A stretch of 64,000 nucleotides of DNA, taken from contig OX104115.1 in NCBI GenBank assembly GCA_944474755.1, positions 66,632,605-66,696,604 on the forward strand, read 5' to 3'. This document shows, piece by piece, positions 23,008 to 37,400 of the stretch. The stretch's first letter is position 1; the number at the start of each line of letters is the position of its first letter. The notes under the pieces are model-generated. The model had not been told where the DNA came from, ran no database searches, and was given only the letters and a program-made list of their open reading frames with translations. The translations under genes and the position numbers were made by a program. Origin of the DNA: Limnoperna fortunei (Eukaryota > Mollusca > Bivalvia > Mytilida > Modiolidae).

Positions 23008-23075
23008 GCTTAAGAGCCCAGAGAAACCCCCGATCTTCGCGGGAAAACTGGCCATCTGTGCCAATTTATATTGGA
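23008..23075 (-). mobile_element. SINE family A, right part of the copy split by the MULE
   Basis: After the target duplication (23008-23016) the SINE continues with 'cccagagaaacccccgatct' and 'gggaaaactggcc', exactly where the left part (15886-15970) stops. Confidence 0.85.
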
Positions 23076-23079
23076 GTGG

Positions 23080-24000
23080 AGGGCAATTAGCCCTACTCTA
23101 TTTGTTAGTGTTTAATTTCTAATGCAACAATTGGTAATTAAATCAACATAAAGGGTAATAACTCCTACAAGGAGTCATCTGACAATTTCCGACTAATTAA
23201 GTGTATTGTAGGACTTGTATTACTGATCCTTTTTGAAATGTATAGTTTCACTCGAGCTGTTATAGTTTTAAGGTTACATGACAAAGACAAAGGGAAATAT
23301 CATTAAAAAAATCATTAAAGGGCAATAACTTTTATATGAAGCCAACTGACATTTACTGACCAATAAAGTGAATTGTAGGGGTTGTATTGCTGATCATTTT
23401 TTTAATTTCTAAGGCAAAAATTGGTAATTGTGTATTAAATCATCATAAAGGGTAACAACTTGTACAAGGAGTCATTTGACATTTGCATACCAATAAAGTG
23501 AATTGTAGGTCTTGTATTGCTGATCATTTTTGCAATTTACAGTTTGACTCTAGCTGTTAAATTTTAGGTTACAGGACGAAAACAAAAACTTTCATAAAAA
23601 AAATTCATTAAAAGGCAATAACTACTATAAGGAGTCATCTGATAATTTCAGACTAATAAAGAGAATTGTAGGTCTTGTATTGATAATTACTTCTGCATTT
23701 AAAATTTCACTCAAGCTGTTATAGTTTTTAGGCTTAAGGACAAAAACTGAAAATTTCTTTAAAAAATGTCATTTAAGGGCAATATCTCCAATAAGGAGTG
23801 GTCAGATAATTTGGACCAACAAAGTATTTTGTAGGCATTGTCTTGCTGATCATTTAAGCAATTATCAATGTCTATCTAGCTCTTATAGTTTTTATTTTAT
23901 ATTGAAAAAAACTTAAAATTTTGACAAAAATCGTCATTAACGGTAAATAACTCCTAAAGGAAGCCATTACACAACTTCAGACTTAATTTAAGGTAAAGGT
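23080..24000. repeat. Decayed tandem array, unit about 165 bp
   Basis: The phrase 'aagggcaataact' and variants recur at 23151, 23318, 23448, 23611, 23775 and 23940. Each unit also contains 'gaattgtaggtcttgtattg' and 'gctgttatagtttt' variants. The spacing is mostly 163-167 bp. Related units occur at 60140-61530. Confidence 0.85.
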
Positions 24001-25359
24001 TTCTCTATGGCTAATGTAATTTTTGAGACATTGATAAAAAAATGTGTTGACACGTATGTTCTTTTTTTTTAGTAACAGTGGCCATCTTTGACTGTTGAAC
24101 AATACCCCGAGTACAAATTTGAAACTAGGAACCCTAAAAATGATTGTGGCAAAGTTTGAAAAACATTGGTCCAGTGGTTTAAGAGGAGATATTTTAAAAA
24201 GTTTACAATGGACACCAAGTGATAGAAAAAGCTCAAGTAAAAAAACCATTGTTGAAGCTATTTTCAAGTTCAAATGAAGCTAAAAAAATATTTAGCTATA
24301 TTTAAATATTTAAAGTAATGTATGTAGAAAGTACATTATTGTATATAAAAGACAAATTTTGGAAAAAAAATCAGTTTTATTAAAATGTAATTTCAAATTC
24401 AACCGAGAATGACTAATTTCAAGATCAAACTCCTAAAAGATTATCTTGAATAATTTTTACTCTTATTTCCTCAGTTATTCTCAGCCAATATGTCAAATAC
24501 AAATCATATTATCTATTTTTTACTCATTTTGTGTCCTTTCATTTTTTTATGGCTCTTGACTCTAATTAGTGAAATACTGATTAACAGAAGACACTGAAAT
24601 TATCCTCTACTTATCATGTGCATATGGAAGATCAAGAACTGGTCAGCTTGCAGCCAAAATAATGTGATTTCAAAGTTTCATTAAAATCGGATGCAAGCTT
24701 TTTCAATTACCATCCTGAAATCAAATTTGGACAAACAAACTGGATTGGGGATCACTGTATACACTGAACCTCTCTAGGCTCCAATATATTTGTTCCTCAA
24801 ACATTTGGTCATTGCAGTCAATTATAATCCAGAGAGACGACAAGTTTTTGCAAATGATTACATGCTTATATCACAAAACTACCATTATATTTCGGTGAAA
24901 AGGTTCAGAATACTAGCAAAACATGTTTTGTTTTGTATAAATAGAAAGTGAAGAGAGAACAATTCAAAGATAACGTTTTATTTTTACAACTGAATCTGTT
25001 ATGCAAAATATGATGCACAATGAATTCCATTAAAAAACATACAGACATTTAATTACATACAACACAATGTATACACATATATTATGATGTAGATGGACCA
25101 ATTAAAGCTTGCACATAAACTATCATTTGAGAATTTAAGTTATAGACACATGTGCATGTTTGTCTTATTCTCTCAACTTTTGAATAGGAATAAAGAAGTT
25201 TACATTGAAGAGAATGTATTCATCTATGTAAAAGTTTGATTACTTCACTCATCATTTGATGCAATAATTGCATGGTCTTTACTTTTGCCACTAAATATCA
25301 CAGTCTTTAGAACAACCATATAAATAATGAACAGACCTTACATCAATATGTTTGTTTGT
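24001..25359. other. Gene-free stretch with array remnants
   Basis: 'attggtccagtggtttaaga' at about 24167 resembles the end unit of the arrays at 62-63 kb ('attggccaagtggtttcaga'). The 60-96 residue frames here are not gene-like. Confidence 0.4.
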
Positions 25360-25605
25360 GTAAATATTGTTTAATGCCACTTTCAGCAATTTTTTCAGCT
25401 ATATATAGTGGAGTCCATTTTTGATTGGGGGAGCATGCTGGAGTGCCTGGGGAAAAGACCAGACCTTTGGTAGGAAAACTGGCAAATCCATGTCAATTTA
25501 GATTGGAGATGTGCAAACCCTGTCTACAGTGAGACTCGACCCTACAACCTTGGTGATCAATCACAGATGACCTAAATTAACTTAACCACTCATCCACTGA
25601 GGCCC
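25360..25605 (-). mobile_element. SINE family A copy
   Basis: Reads in reverse from 'gtttaatgccactttcagc' through 'accagacctttggtaggaaa' and 'cagtgagactcgaccctac' to 'ccactgaggccc'. Confidence 0.85.
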
Positions 25606-26084
25606 TACATCAGTCTTTGAAATGTATACCATGGTCACCCTTATGATTTGGTTGATATTTTTTCTAGTACCAGTATACATGGTAATCCGAAACAATGGAT
25701 TATGGGGTAGTACAGGGAACTAGTAGAATTTCAGCTGTTGCTTAGGTACCAGTAAATCAAGTTAACAATTCTCCTGAGAATGATAAATGTGACATGGTCT
25801 TTACTTTTTTACTAATGTACCAGATTGTTTCAAGAATATTTTGAAAATAATGGATAATAAAAGAACTATAATTTCATTAAAGCATTACATTTATGAGCAC
25901 TATCAATAAAATTTTATGAATGATACAACATTTACAATATTTAGGATTTAATATGCAAATTAAAAAATCAAGAAATTTAAAGTCTTTTATTTAAAAAGTT
26001 AAGATGGTATGCACAAGTAGATTTGAGACTTCGGTTAATGTTCTGATTTGTACTATTAAACAATTGTGGATAGTAATTATACTA

Positions 26085-26480
26085 AATATGAGCTCAATAT
26101 CTGCAAGTATTTTGAAAAAAAGTCTGGAAAACTGTTATTTTAACGAATCTCAAGGTCTATAATTTTGGACTGAAAAGACATTCAAACTAGATCTGTTGCT
26201 CATGATGGCTGACTCACATACCAAAAAAGCAGCTCAGTATCTGCAAGAGTTTATTAAAAAACAAATTTTTTTAGGAATTTTCTAGGTCAAAGGGCCACAA
26301 TTTTGTCAAAAATCATTGGATCAGAACGATATTTGAACTTTATTTGTAACTCATCTTGGATGACCCACGTGCCAAATATTACCTCAGTATGTGCAAACGT
26401 TCATGAAAAAGTACAGAAAACATGTGAAACAGAGAGCAAACTTATAGTCCCCTGCTGTGAAGACACCATTGATAATGTTA
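26085..26480. repeat. Degenerate tandem array, unit about 145 bp
   Basis: The phrase 'agctcaatatctgcaag' or variants (agctcagtatctgcaag, ctcagtatgtgcaaa) recurs at about 26091, 26231 and 26382 with similar intervening text. The 62-residue frame at 26303-26491 belongs to it. Confidence 0.65.
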
Positions 26481-27021
26481 AAGTAACTTAATCTGGTAGC
26501 CGCATAGTGCTTTAACTTTTACCAATTAAACTGGTCCCCATAAAAAAAACTGGAAATGGTGGCATGAAGCTTTAATATGTGAAACAATAACCCTTTCGAT
26601 TACCTCCCTTACTGGCAAATGGGTCTCTCTGTCAGTAAACAATATATCCTTTGAGGTCAGTCACCATCAGTAGTTTTAACTTTTTCTTTAGTAGTCGTTA
26701 GTATGCTTTAGAATCTACAGACAGCACACAAATTTCTTTCTAAATATATCTGTGGTTTGTGAGAAAAAGTACACTGCAAAGAGAGCTTACATTAAAAGCT
26801 TACAGTTTTACATGAAATAAACCATATACTTCATTAAAATATTGAACAAATCAAATTCATGTTACGATCAAGCATGAAAACGAGTATTTATTTTCTCCTT
26901 TGTAATAAACTCTGATCATTTTACAACAAATATAATTTGCATACTTGCTTCAATTAATTTACAAGTGAAAATGCATGATTTAAATGAAATTTCTTTGAAA
27001 TAAGGTTCAAGTACAAAACCT

Positions 27022-27027
27022 TTTATT
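27022..27027 (-). terminator. Candidate poly(A) signal of the kelch-like gene
   Basis: AATAAA on the minus strand about 145 bp after the stop codon at 27171-27173. A second AATAAA lies at 26887-26892. Confidence 0.45.
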
Positions 27028-27170
27028 AATTTCTCCATAAATGTTTTTGAACCTTAGAAAAGATGACAATTCTAGTGACAGCGTATTGTTCACCCATTCT
27101 TTCAGTGTTGTTTTCTGGTGAATATTTTCAATGTGTCTGCCTCCAAGTGTTGCAATAACAATGAAACCTT

Positions 27171-30100
27171 TCATGTTTGTTGTGTTCCCATGGCAACTGC
27201 TGTAAATCGGCATCTTCCATAGGGTAGAGTCAATGATGTCATAAGTTTCCATTTGTCTTCACTCACGTCATACATTTCAATGTTGGAATAAAATGAGTTT
27301 CCGCCATCGTTACCACCGAGGACATAGATCTGATTGTTGAAAGCTGTTACCCCTGTTTGAAATTAGGTTAAAATGGTTTAAAGAATATTCCTTGAAATGT
27401 TTTGAACTTAAAGTTATGGTTAGAGTAACCAAGAAATTTAAAAGATGTTGAAAACTTATTACTCTGTAAAAAACCTTTGTGGTATAACAAACATCAGACA
27501 TTGCATATTTTCTGTTGAAAACACTTTGAAAAAAAAAAAAAATGTAAAAATCTGTCAGATTTAAGTTAATTTAAGTGATAAAGAATGGGGTGATCATGGA
27601 GTTTCAAAAAACATGACTTTAAAAATGATGAATATCATGAATATTCTTACTATCTTTTGAGAAAAATATAAAGCTATTATCTAACACAATCTATCCTGCT
27701 TTTGCAGCATTTTAATGAATGAAATTATAATTTTAATAGTGAATACATAATGATTATACATATATAGTTTTCTTTTATTTATGAAACACAAAGTATATTT
27801 TAGAATTTTAACATTTCTATAAGGCCAACATTTTTTTATTGTTTGTTTTACGGGATTTTTTTCAAACAAATTGAGTCGGGGGGCAAAATAAAAATAAAAA
27901 TAAAATCCACTTTTTGGTAGTCGACAAAAAAAATAAAAATAAAATTGAAAATCTGTCAGCATATTTTTATTTTTCAGAAAACTTATTTTTGAGAAAATTT
28001 ATTGCTATGATCACAAAATATTATGGACATAAGTTCAGTTAGTATAAACATCCATTGTTAAAATATTCATTTTATATCATATAACAAAGAATAAATCTAA
28101 ATGATTTTTTTTTATTATGAAGTTCTTGTATACATCATAATATTTCTAACAATTTGTTATGAACATGTCATGTTTATCTGAGGAAAATTTTCAAAGAAAA
28201 TAGATAAACTAACATAACATTAAACCCAGAAATAATTCTTCTGTTCAGCACACTTCCACTTGGACAAAGTTGTGCTGATCAAAATTGCTTCATGGGACAC
28301 CCATCTACAGAACTTTTCATGATGTCAATAATTACTATATATCTGTATTCTTTAAGTGCAGCTCATATGTTTATCAAAGAAAATTGGTAAAATACAATAC
28401 ACTTAGAAAGAACTGACATTTAAAAGCTATTAAAAGTGTTTTTTTATCAAACAAATTACGATTTTTCATTATGGGCCGTTGTACTTTACTTTTCTTCGTT
28501 GTTCACTTCCGGTAAATAAACAAATGGCGCGTAATCCAGTTGAAAGACGTAAATCCTTTGAAAAAATGTTAAATATGCATATTGTTTGCTGTTTTTATTG
28601 GAATTACACATTTACTGATAAATTGGTAGTCTGGGTGAATTATTTGGACCAGATCATATGCAAGTATCTACTGTGAACCATCGGGCAACTTTAGCCTTTG
28701 GGAAATAACAGGGCGACTTCGACTTCCCTTTTGAGGAGCCGTAGGGCGACTTCAGGTCCCAGTAGGGGGACTTTGTCGCCCACTTAGCCCAGTGTGGTGA
28801 GCCCTGAATAGTTCTCTGACAGATCGTGGGTAATTTTATTTTGCAAGAGAGGGAATTCATCAAGTCGGCGGAGAGAAGAAAAATAACAGAAAATTTTGCT
28901 TCTTTTATTTTTATTTCATTTCGCCAGAAATTAGGGTCAGCGCTCCCGTAAAACATAAAATATAAAAATGTTGGCCTAAGGTGTAATTTTACACCAACTC
29001 TGTTATCTATGTAATTTGCCCTAGTAACTTCCATATGTGTGTTCTGTCTAAACTAAATCATATTGTTCGTTAGAATGGGGTTTTACTCTCACTTTCAGCA
29101 AATTTAATCACTATAAGATTGTGTAATAAGTACTTATTAGCAAAGTAATTGTTGCATTATCAACATTATTTTAACAAAAGTATTCACCACAGGAAGAAGA
29201 GAATTTCGTATTCCTCTGACTTGTCCACTGTCTTTATGCAAACACCTAAGTCTCAAAGGTTTGTTTAAATAAGTTTAATTTGGAGGAATATTTGCAATTA
29301 TAAAGGGAAGGATGGACAATAGATGAGAGTGGATTAGACAGGAAGGTTTACATGACTGTATAATAGTTAGAAAATTGCTAGTCAAAGTGTACACATAAAG
29401 ATACAACAATATGAATATTAACCTGGATCAAATCTGGCTTCAATCATAGGAGCCAAGGTGGTCCAGACATCTGTGTCAGGGTCATAACAGTCCAGATCTT
29501 TACAGGAATAGACTCCTTCAGTTACACCTCCCACAGCGTAGATTTTCCCTTTCACTGTCACCAATCCACTGACAGCCCTGGGATATGGCATGCTCTTAAG
29601 CTGCAAACAAGATATTAAAATATTTTACCAAAATTAAGAGACTTTCTTAATTGAATTGAAAAATATCTGTCATGTCTGTACCATATAACAATTTACCAAG
29701 AACACAAACTATTTATTTAAATTATAATGCTATATATAACTGATATCTCCTGGGATTACTACAAACTATTTGATACCTGCCTAGTACGACTGCAGTGCGA
29801 CTGCCAAATAGAACTAATTTCTACATAGAAGGATTGCCAAACACAATGCTTCATTGACAAGGATTGCCAGATTTCCTACCGCAGGTCAGGGATTTTCTAC
29901 GAGTACTCAGGCTTCCTCCCCCAATAAAATCTGGACGCCATGATATAGCTGAAAGTGGCATTAAACACCAACAAACAAACAAACAAACCAAACACAATGT
30001 TGTGTCCATAGGACAACCAAATATCACTTGCTGCCCACTAGTACTGACAAATATTTACCATACATAGGAAATTGACCAGTTTATAATAATTATACATCAA

Positions 30101-31366
30101 ATCAATACAGGGAATATTCCATTCCATGTATTGATTTTAATTTCCAGTTTTTGAAATCTACCATTGTGTTATTTTTCAACAACAAACACTGTTTATTATG
30201 TTGATTGATTGATTGATTAATGGTGTTTAACGCCCGAGCAGCAATATTTCAGCTATATTCAGGCGATTTTTGAAAAAGTAAGATTAATGGGATGCCATTG
30301 GTTAATAAAAGTATCATAAAATGGGTATTTTCTATAAAGCCTGTTTTATGTTTCCATAGCAGGAATACCAAGTATACTTGATTTATTAGTATGCCTTATA
30401 GGAAAACCAAATGTTACAGATTCCTGCCTAGGACTACAAGATTCTGTTAAGTTGGTAGACTATAGTATACGGCTGAAGTGTCTTAAACAGTTTCCAAGTT
30501 GAGATTTTGTTTCAAATTCAGAAAGTATTCCCCTACTGATTAAATGAATAGGTTTAAACAAAATCTGTGTTGTTTTATATAACTGAAAGCTGGTTAAAAT
30601 AAGATCAGTGTTGAGTGTTGAAATGCATCAAAAAATCATTTAAAAGAATCCTTTATGACCCAATTGAGGGTACATCGAAAGTGTAAAAACAACCCGAAAA
30701 GTGTAAAAACAACGTGGAATAGTGTAAAAACAACCATATATGTGGTGAAAACAACTCAGAAATGATAGATATTACCATATATTATGATAATAATCCAATA
30801 TTTGTGAAAAAATAATTATGCTTTATTCCACAGAATCGATTTTTGTAACCGCCCGATACGTCCTATATTAGGTCAAATAGCTAGGGGAGAGCACTCCAAT
30901 TCATTGCAATAAAAGTACTAAAAGTGCTGTCAGTAGGAATTATATTGAAAATGGTAATAGAGACAAATGATTTAATGTGTGAAATAAAAGTAATGTCTAT
31001 AGTTTTATAATGATATTTTTTAAATAAATATATATCTTTAAATATATATATTTTCATTCAAAGCTTTGCATTCTTGGTATTACATGTAATTATATGTCTC
31101 TGTTGTTATTAAAATATTTTAAATATGTCATCCTTGTTAGTAGCTCATATTAGACAAAATTAGTTACAATTACAATGAATTGTTAATTGACCTTTAAGTC
31201 AACACAATTGAAATTATAATTGTAAATAATTAAGAGCCCCCACACCATGTCAAGGCTATGAGCATGTGGGGAAGGGTCATGGGTGTTTATGTATTTATTC
31301 ATTTAAGTCTGTTTGTTTTCTAACTATATGAGTTATAATTTATTTATAGAAAAGTACAAATTATTA

Positions 31367-31407
<41 letters not shown>

Positions 31408-34400
31408 GCTTGGTATTGCTTATAATATTGCAAAGAAGTAGACCAAGGTATTAGTTATTTTTTTTTAAGTTAAACTACTAAGAAATCCTGCAAAAGGCTC
31501 GGGACATCCGTCTTAGTCCGCGTAACAATTAGTTAAGTTTTGTTGTTCAAATTTAAACTACTAAGACATCCTGCACAAGGCTCGGGACATCCGTCTTAGT
31601 CCGCGTAACAATTAGTTAAGTTTTAATGTTCAAATTTAAAACTACTAAGACATCCTGCACAAGGCTCGGGACATCCGTCGTAGTTCGCGTAACAATTAGT
31701 TAAATGCTTATTTTTCAATTTTAAAACTACTAAGATACCTGCATACGTTTCGGGTCAATTTTCGTTGTCCGCTAACGTACTACGTGTCTCGCCCTTGAAA
31801 AAAAAGAGAATAAACATTGAACAAAACATTGAAATATCACTCAAAATCTAAATCGCAATTCTTTGTCTTCTTAATAGTCGTCGTCCGTTCGTTGATTTTC
31901 CTCTTCAGTTGACCTTTCTTCCTTCCACGGGTTCTCGGTTTAATGACAGTCATGAGTCCGTCTTTCGAAGTAACGGTCTTTTGGTCTGGCGGCAAATGGT
32001 TGCGGAATCTTCTAAAGAAACGTTCTCTTTCGTCAACTGTTTTGGTCATCCATAGCGATTTTGACACCTGGAACTGTTTATGGCTGTCCGCTAGTCGGTA
32101 CTGTTCAATTGAAACCAATGATCTGAGTAAATCCTTATATTGAGTGTCCACAATATCTCTTATAATCTGTACTAAATCCAATAACGGTTGTGATTTCCAG
32201 TCGATGGCTCGCTTCAAAACATGATTTAGGGATTCACTGTTATTATTTGTCCAACTTTTGTCAAAGTAACCAATGTGATCAACTGTTTTCCGATGTTCAA
32301 TCAAAGTTGGTTCTAATTTGTTAATGAAATACCTGTGAAATTTCGTAGATAATGTCTGTGTCCTTTGTTCCATAGTGTCGCACTTTTCTTTTCATTGTTG
32401 ATAATAAGAAAAAAAACACACCGGTTATGCTGAAACATTTTTAATATGAGGAATTACTTATAACTTATTAGAAAACAAGTTGCCATTTGACAGGGACACT
32501 ATATAGGAAATAGTCAATTTGAGTTGCATTTATCGTTTTTGATATTTGTAAACATAAATTGCATACTTTTGTGTAACTGAAAGCACAATCTTTTCATGGG
32601 TTTCGCAACACCAGCTGCTGTTCTGAATTCCAAGAGTAAATGGAGTAAAATGCAAGCCGAATCACATAGATCCAAGAATTCAATTATTAACCACATTCGC
32701 ACTTGAAATCTTCAACATTACGATTATCTTACTAATTTTATGAAATCGATATATTAAACAACTTCTCTGATAACACTTTAAAAAAAAATCATTAATAACA
32801 TATAGTTCAACTTTCGATTGTTGTCTTCTGGAGTTTTTCAAGGGGTAAATCTATCCCCACTTCTTAAATGCTTAAATGACCTGGACGATTTTGTAAAGAA
32901 TGAGGGCGTGGACAGGGGGTACCTTTCTCCTTTCTCCCTCCCTACAGCTCCTTTCTCCCTCCCCTAGCTCCTTTCTCATAACATTTCTCTGTTCATAACT
33001 ACAATTAATCGTTGTTTTTATGGTCTCTTGTTAACTGTCTCGGTGTAGTTTGAATAAGAAACACAATAGAAATTCTTTAACAATAGGACAATCTTGTATG
33101 TTTAGACTTTTAGAAAACTGTGTTCACTATCATGTAAGATTAACATTATTCTACACTTTATTTTACAGGCGGCATTTAATAGTTTTACATTTAGAGTAAA
33201 ATTTTGATTAGGTTAAAATTAATTCATGATTTTTTATTTAAAAGGAGAAAACTGATATTTCATAAATTGTCATTCAATTTAGACCAACATAGTGATATGC
33301 ATTGTCCAGTGTCAACAGTTTAGAGACACACTCTACTGTGTCTTGTGTTTTTGTTCTAGTATGTATTATCTCCAGATTTTTCAATTGTTCCTTATTTAGA
33401 TGTAACATCCCAGAACATTTTTATTTCATAACACAGTATACATAGAGATCCCAACAAAGACAACAGGTCATTACATTTTATTGCTCTTTGTTTGCATATA
33501 TTCATAAACAAAAAATTGCAACTCTTTCAATGTACATAGACTGAACATTTATTACAGTTGTTTGATAATAAGAAATATGTCTCTGCAGTCTTCTATTTTG
33601 TCTTTTTGTGATAATAACCAGTTTTTCTTTTTATAAATTGATGAAACTTTGTTGAAATGTCCATTCTGAAATTAAAAATTAAATAAAAACAAAAATAAAT
33701 CATTTGTCTGTATTACCATTTTCAATATAATTCCTACTGACAGCACTTTTAGTACTTTTATTGCAATGAATTGGAGTGCTCTCCCCTAGCTATTTGACCT
33801 AATATAGGACGTATCGGGCGGTTACAAAAATCAAATCTGTGGGATAAAGCGTAATTATTTTTTCACAAATATTGGATTATTATCATAATATATGGTAATA
33901 TCTATCATTTCTGAGTTGTTTTCACCACAGATATGGTTGTTTTTACACTATTCCACGTTGTTTTTACACTTTTCGGGTTGTTTTTACACTTTCGATGTAC
34001 CGCCCAATTGAAAGACGACTTAAAAACTGAAACAAAATTTCCCTTTCCTTTCATTACTTTTAGCTATTCAGAATGTTTACCTTTCACAGCAAGTATCTTT
34101 TGTTAACAAAATTTCTAAACATTAAAAAACAGATAACTTACAGGTTCCCATAAATCACAGACTGGGTTGTACCGAATAAAAGTGTCCACCATTGTGTAAT
34201 TCCCTGGTCCTACATCACCACCTGCATAAACAAACAACTCCTATATAATATTAAAAGACACATATTTGTGTCCATGCAGACTGGGACCTTGGTGATAACA
34301 TACTCTAGGTAGCAAGTCATCTATTGATAATCACTTGACTTAACTGGCATGTCAACTCAGTGACTTTTTAGTTGAGTTCAACTTCAGGCAATGTTCCTAT

Positions 34401-37400
34401 TTAATTCACAAGGATCGCCTGTTATTCCTGCCAAAGGCAGATGTTATCTCCTGGTTCTATTAACACCTTTTCAGTTTAAAGTGGAGATAATAAAACAGCT
34501 GAAATATCGCTGAAAGTGGCATGAAACCTTCACACTATATATGTGTATTTACAGTACATTAATGACTTGTTGCAATTTGTTGCTGACAACCTTGCCTACA
34601 AATATCTGTTGCCCACTTTCTAAAATTGATGTATATTGCATAAAACAATATCATTCACCATCCTTACAAATTTAAGATGAGTACAGATGGAAAATGTTGC
34701 AGCACTTTATCACTAAGAATGCCGAGACTCTTTTATTTCTAAATATCTTAAAATTTTTCAAAGCAGTCTTGCAACAAGGAAGGACTGTATACATGTACAC
34801 CCATAGGTCCAATGAAAAAATTAGCCTAATAAGGATGGAAAAATACACTTCCACACGAAATAACTATACCTGCTAAATATAGATAACCATTCAGTCCAAC
34901 AGCGAACACTTTGGAAGTGGACTTGGACAAAGGTGATACAAATGTCCACTTGTTGGTTTTTGGACAGTACCTCTCCACTGTGGACAATCTGGATGTCCCA
35001 TCATATCCACCAATGGCATAAATATATCCATCTAAAGCTGCCATACCTGTAACACATCATACATAGTAAAGGTTAATCATATCACAACTTCAGTTGTCAC
35101 TACCGTAATTTTCTGTGTATAAATGTATTATACACTCCCAATGTAATTTTCTTGCCATAATCATGTATACAGTAATTGGCTGTGTATAATACACAGTAAT
35201 GTATTATACCCACCCTATCTAATTTTCTTAATTTTGGCAACATGCTGTGAGGGTTAACAGAAAGATGCCTTCTTCTTGGGGTTGTCAGGTCACAATACCT
35301 GACCATGGACCACAGTGGGTAACATGTTTTAAGATTTCCACTCTCCTTGCATGATAAAGACCTCTTTTGTAGACATCGATATGTGTAGGCTCATTGTAGC
35401 TGCTACAAAAGGCTAAATTTTCCGCCTCTACCTATTCTCCATACTTCTCTAGTGTCAAACAAAATTTTGTACCTTTTGGTCCATCTTAACCGAATTGATT
35501 TAGTGTTTGTTAACTTGTTCTCATCCTGAATATAACTGAAATACTGTTCACTGGACCTAAAGCAAACATCCAATCAATTAATCTTCACACAATAATATAT
35601 ACCATAATTGGCTGTGTATTATACACATTGAGGTGTACACACCCAATCCAATTTTCTTATAAAAAGTTATTCTATAAATTCAACTTTTACATAATGACGT
35701 CAATTTGCACAAATGAGTGTTACATAATTATATGACACTTTAAACACGTTCATTCGTTTTTCCACTGTACGATAAGATCTTTTTGTTTCATAGCAGCCAT
35801 ATGATCATGTGACCAGTCTCTAACTGCTTGTCCTGGATGATAAAATGTTTTTTAATTGATGCAATTATCATGCATATAATCTGTCTTTCTTGTTTTTATG
35901 TCATTTTTCATCTGTTCTTCTATCGTTCATAAGGACAATTTTACATTTCAAGGGGTGTATTCATTACTTGATATTATGTGATAGATTTTAATGAGCCTCC
36001 ATAATCTGTTAAAATTTCTAAAGATAAAGAAAAAAGTCTCTTATGCCACAAATATGTACTGGTAATAAAGATGCTAAGCTTGAAATGCTGGTTGCTAATT
36101 ACAGCATACCTGTACATATGCCTAAAGTGTTTTTATATGTCACAACCTTGACTTGCTTTAGGGTTTAAATTTGGTAGTCTCTGGATATGATAGGGTTCTA
36201 AAAAGGGACCATCCATGTACCATTGCAAATAAATTAGATATAGAAGTTCAGAGAGCATTTAGAAGTGTTATTAACATTTTCTATTGTAAATAATGGGCCC
36301 ATAATAGGTTGGTGGATGGGGTCAAACTTGGAAACATTCCTGCACATGATCACTCCAATGAATATTCTTTCAAAGATTTTTTAAATTAATGTTTCTTTTC
36401 ACCAAAATAATCTTTACTCATCATGGTCTTTGAAAAAAATTTTTTCCATTAAATAGCTTGCCACAGAGGTTCCAAGATTTATGTAGAAATGTACCTAGAC
36501 TGGACCTGAGGGAAAACCAACTACAAACCATCACTGCCAAATTTTTGGTTCAAACTTGTCACACAGAATTAGAAAGAGAAAAGGTAACAATAAAACTTTA
36601 TTGCTGATTTGTATTGTTTGTTTGTTTGTTTGAATGGTGTTTAAAGGCACTTTCAGCAATTTTTCAGCTGTATCACGAAGTCTAGTTTTAATTGGAAGAG
36701 AAAGTTGGCATGCCCAGAAAAACCCTCGACATTCGGTAGGAAAACTGGCAATCTTTTGTTAATTAAGATTGGAGTCGTGTGCACCCTGCCTGCAGTGAGA
36801 CTTAAACTCAAAACCACAGTGTTGACAGACATGACTAATAGCAGACTAACTACCTTAACAACTTGGCCACCACAGCCCCTGCTGATTTGTACAAATTACT
36901 TTTGATTTCTTCATTCATGATAGTATCTATTATCAAGCAACAAGTGTGATTTGATAAAGTGTAATTTTTTATGCATAGATATATGCTGTTACTTTGAGAA
37001 ATCATAAAGATATTCATACTATCAATACATTTGACTGGAAACAGGAGTATCAAAGAGCAAATCAAAGATAATAAATGTTTACAAACAAGTGAAAAATAGG
37101 GCTTCTAATGGGACATTAAATGATACCCCGCCACGATATTCATCAATAGTTAAATATATTTGTATATACTAGTATACTATACTGTATATACTATACATCC
37201 ACTATATACTAGTATATGGAGACAGAAAGAAATAAGTTATCTTTCTAAGACCAGAAAATTTCATTACTGTCAAATTTGAAAATTTATAAAGTGGCAAAAC
37301 TTCAATAATATTTTTCGGATATCCTGAAAATTGAACTTGACCTGTATTTTATTGTACTGAACAGCTGTGCAAAATATCATTCATATCCCTTGAGGCACTT

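Larger units (their letters stand above)
30668..34002 (-). mobile_element. MULE-type transposon with 305-bp inverted repeats and 9-bp target duplication
   Basis: The left arm 30668-30972 and right arm 33698-34002 are near-identical inverted copies, sharing for example 'ggtacatcgaaagtg' and 'cgcccgatacgtcctatatt'. The 9-mer cccaattga flanks both ends (30659-30667 and 34003-34011). The interior contains a transposase C-terminal fragment (31837-32373, minus) and an 83-bp minisatellite. The element sits in the kelch-like gene intron between exons 34221-34142 and 29600-29423, in the same orientation. Confidence 0.92.

Noticed and set aside
27007..27252. 81-residue minus-strand frame overlapping the last kelch exon
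   Set aside because: It is in a different frame from the phase-consistent exon, which ends at the stop at 27171-27173; no Kelch residues in this frame.
27681..27962. 93-residue frame rich in F and Y
   Set aside because: Low-complexity translation of AAAATAAAA tracts at the end of an intronic transposon.
31472..31790. CRISPR-like array of regularly spaced repeats
   Set aside because: The whole 83-bp unit repeats with no unique spacers, in a eukaryotic transposon.
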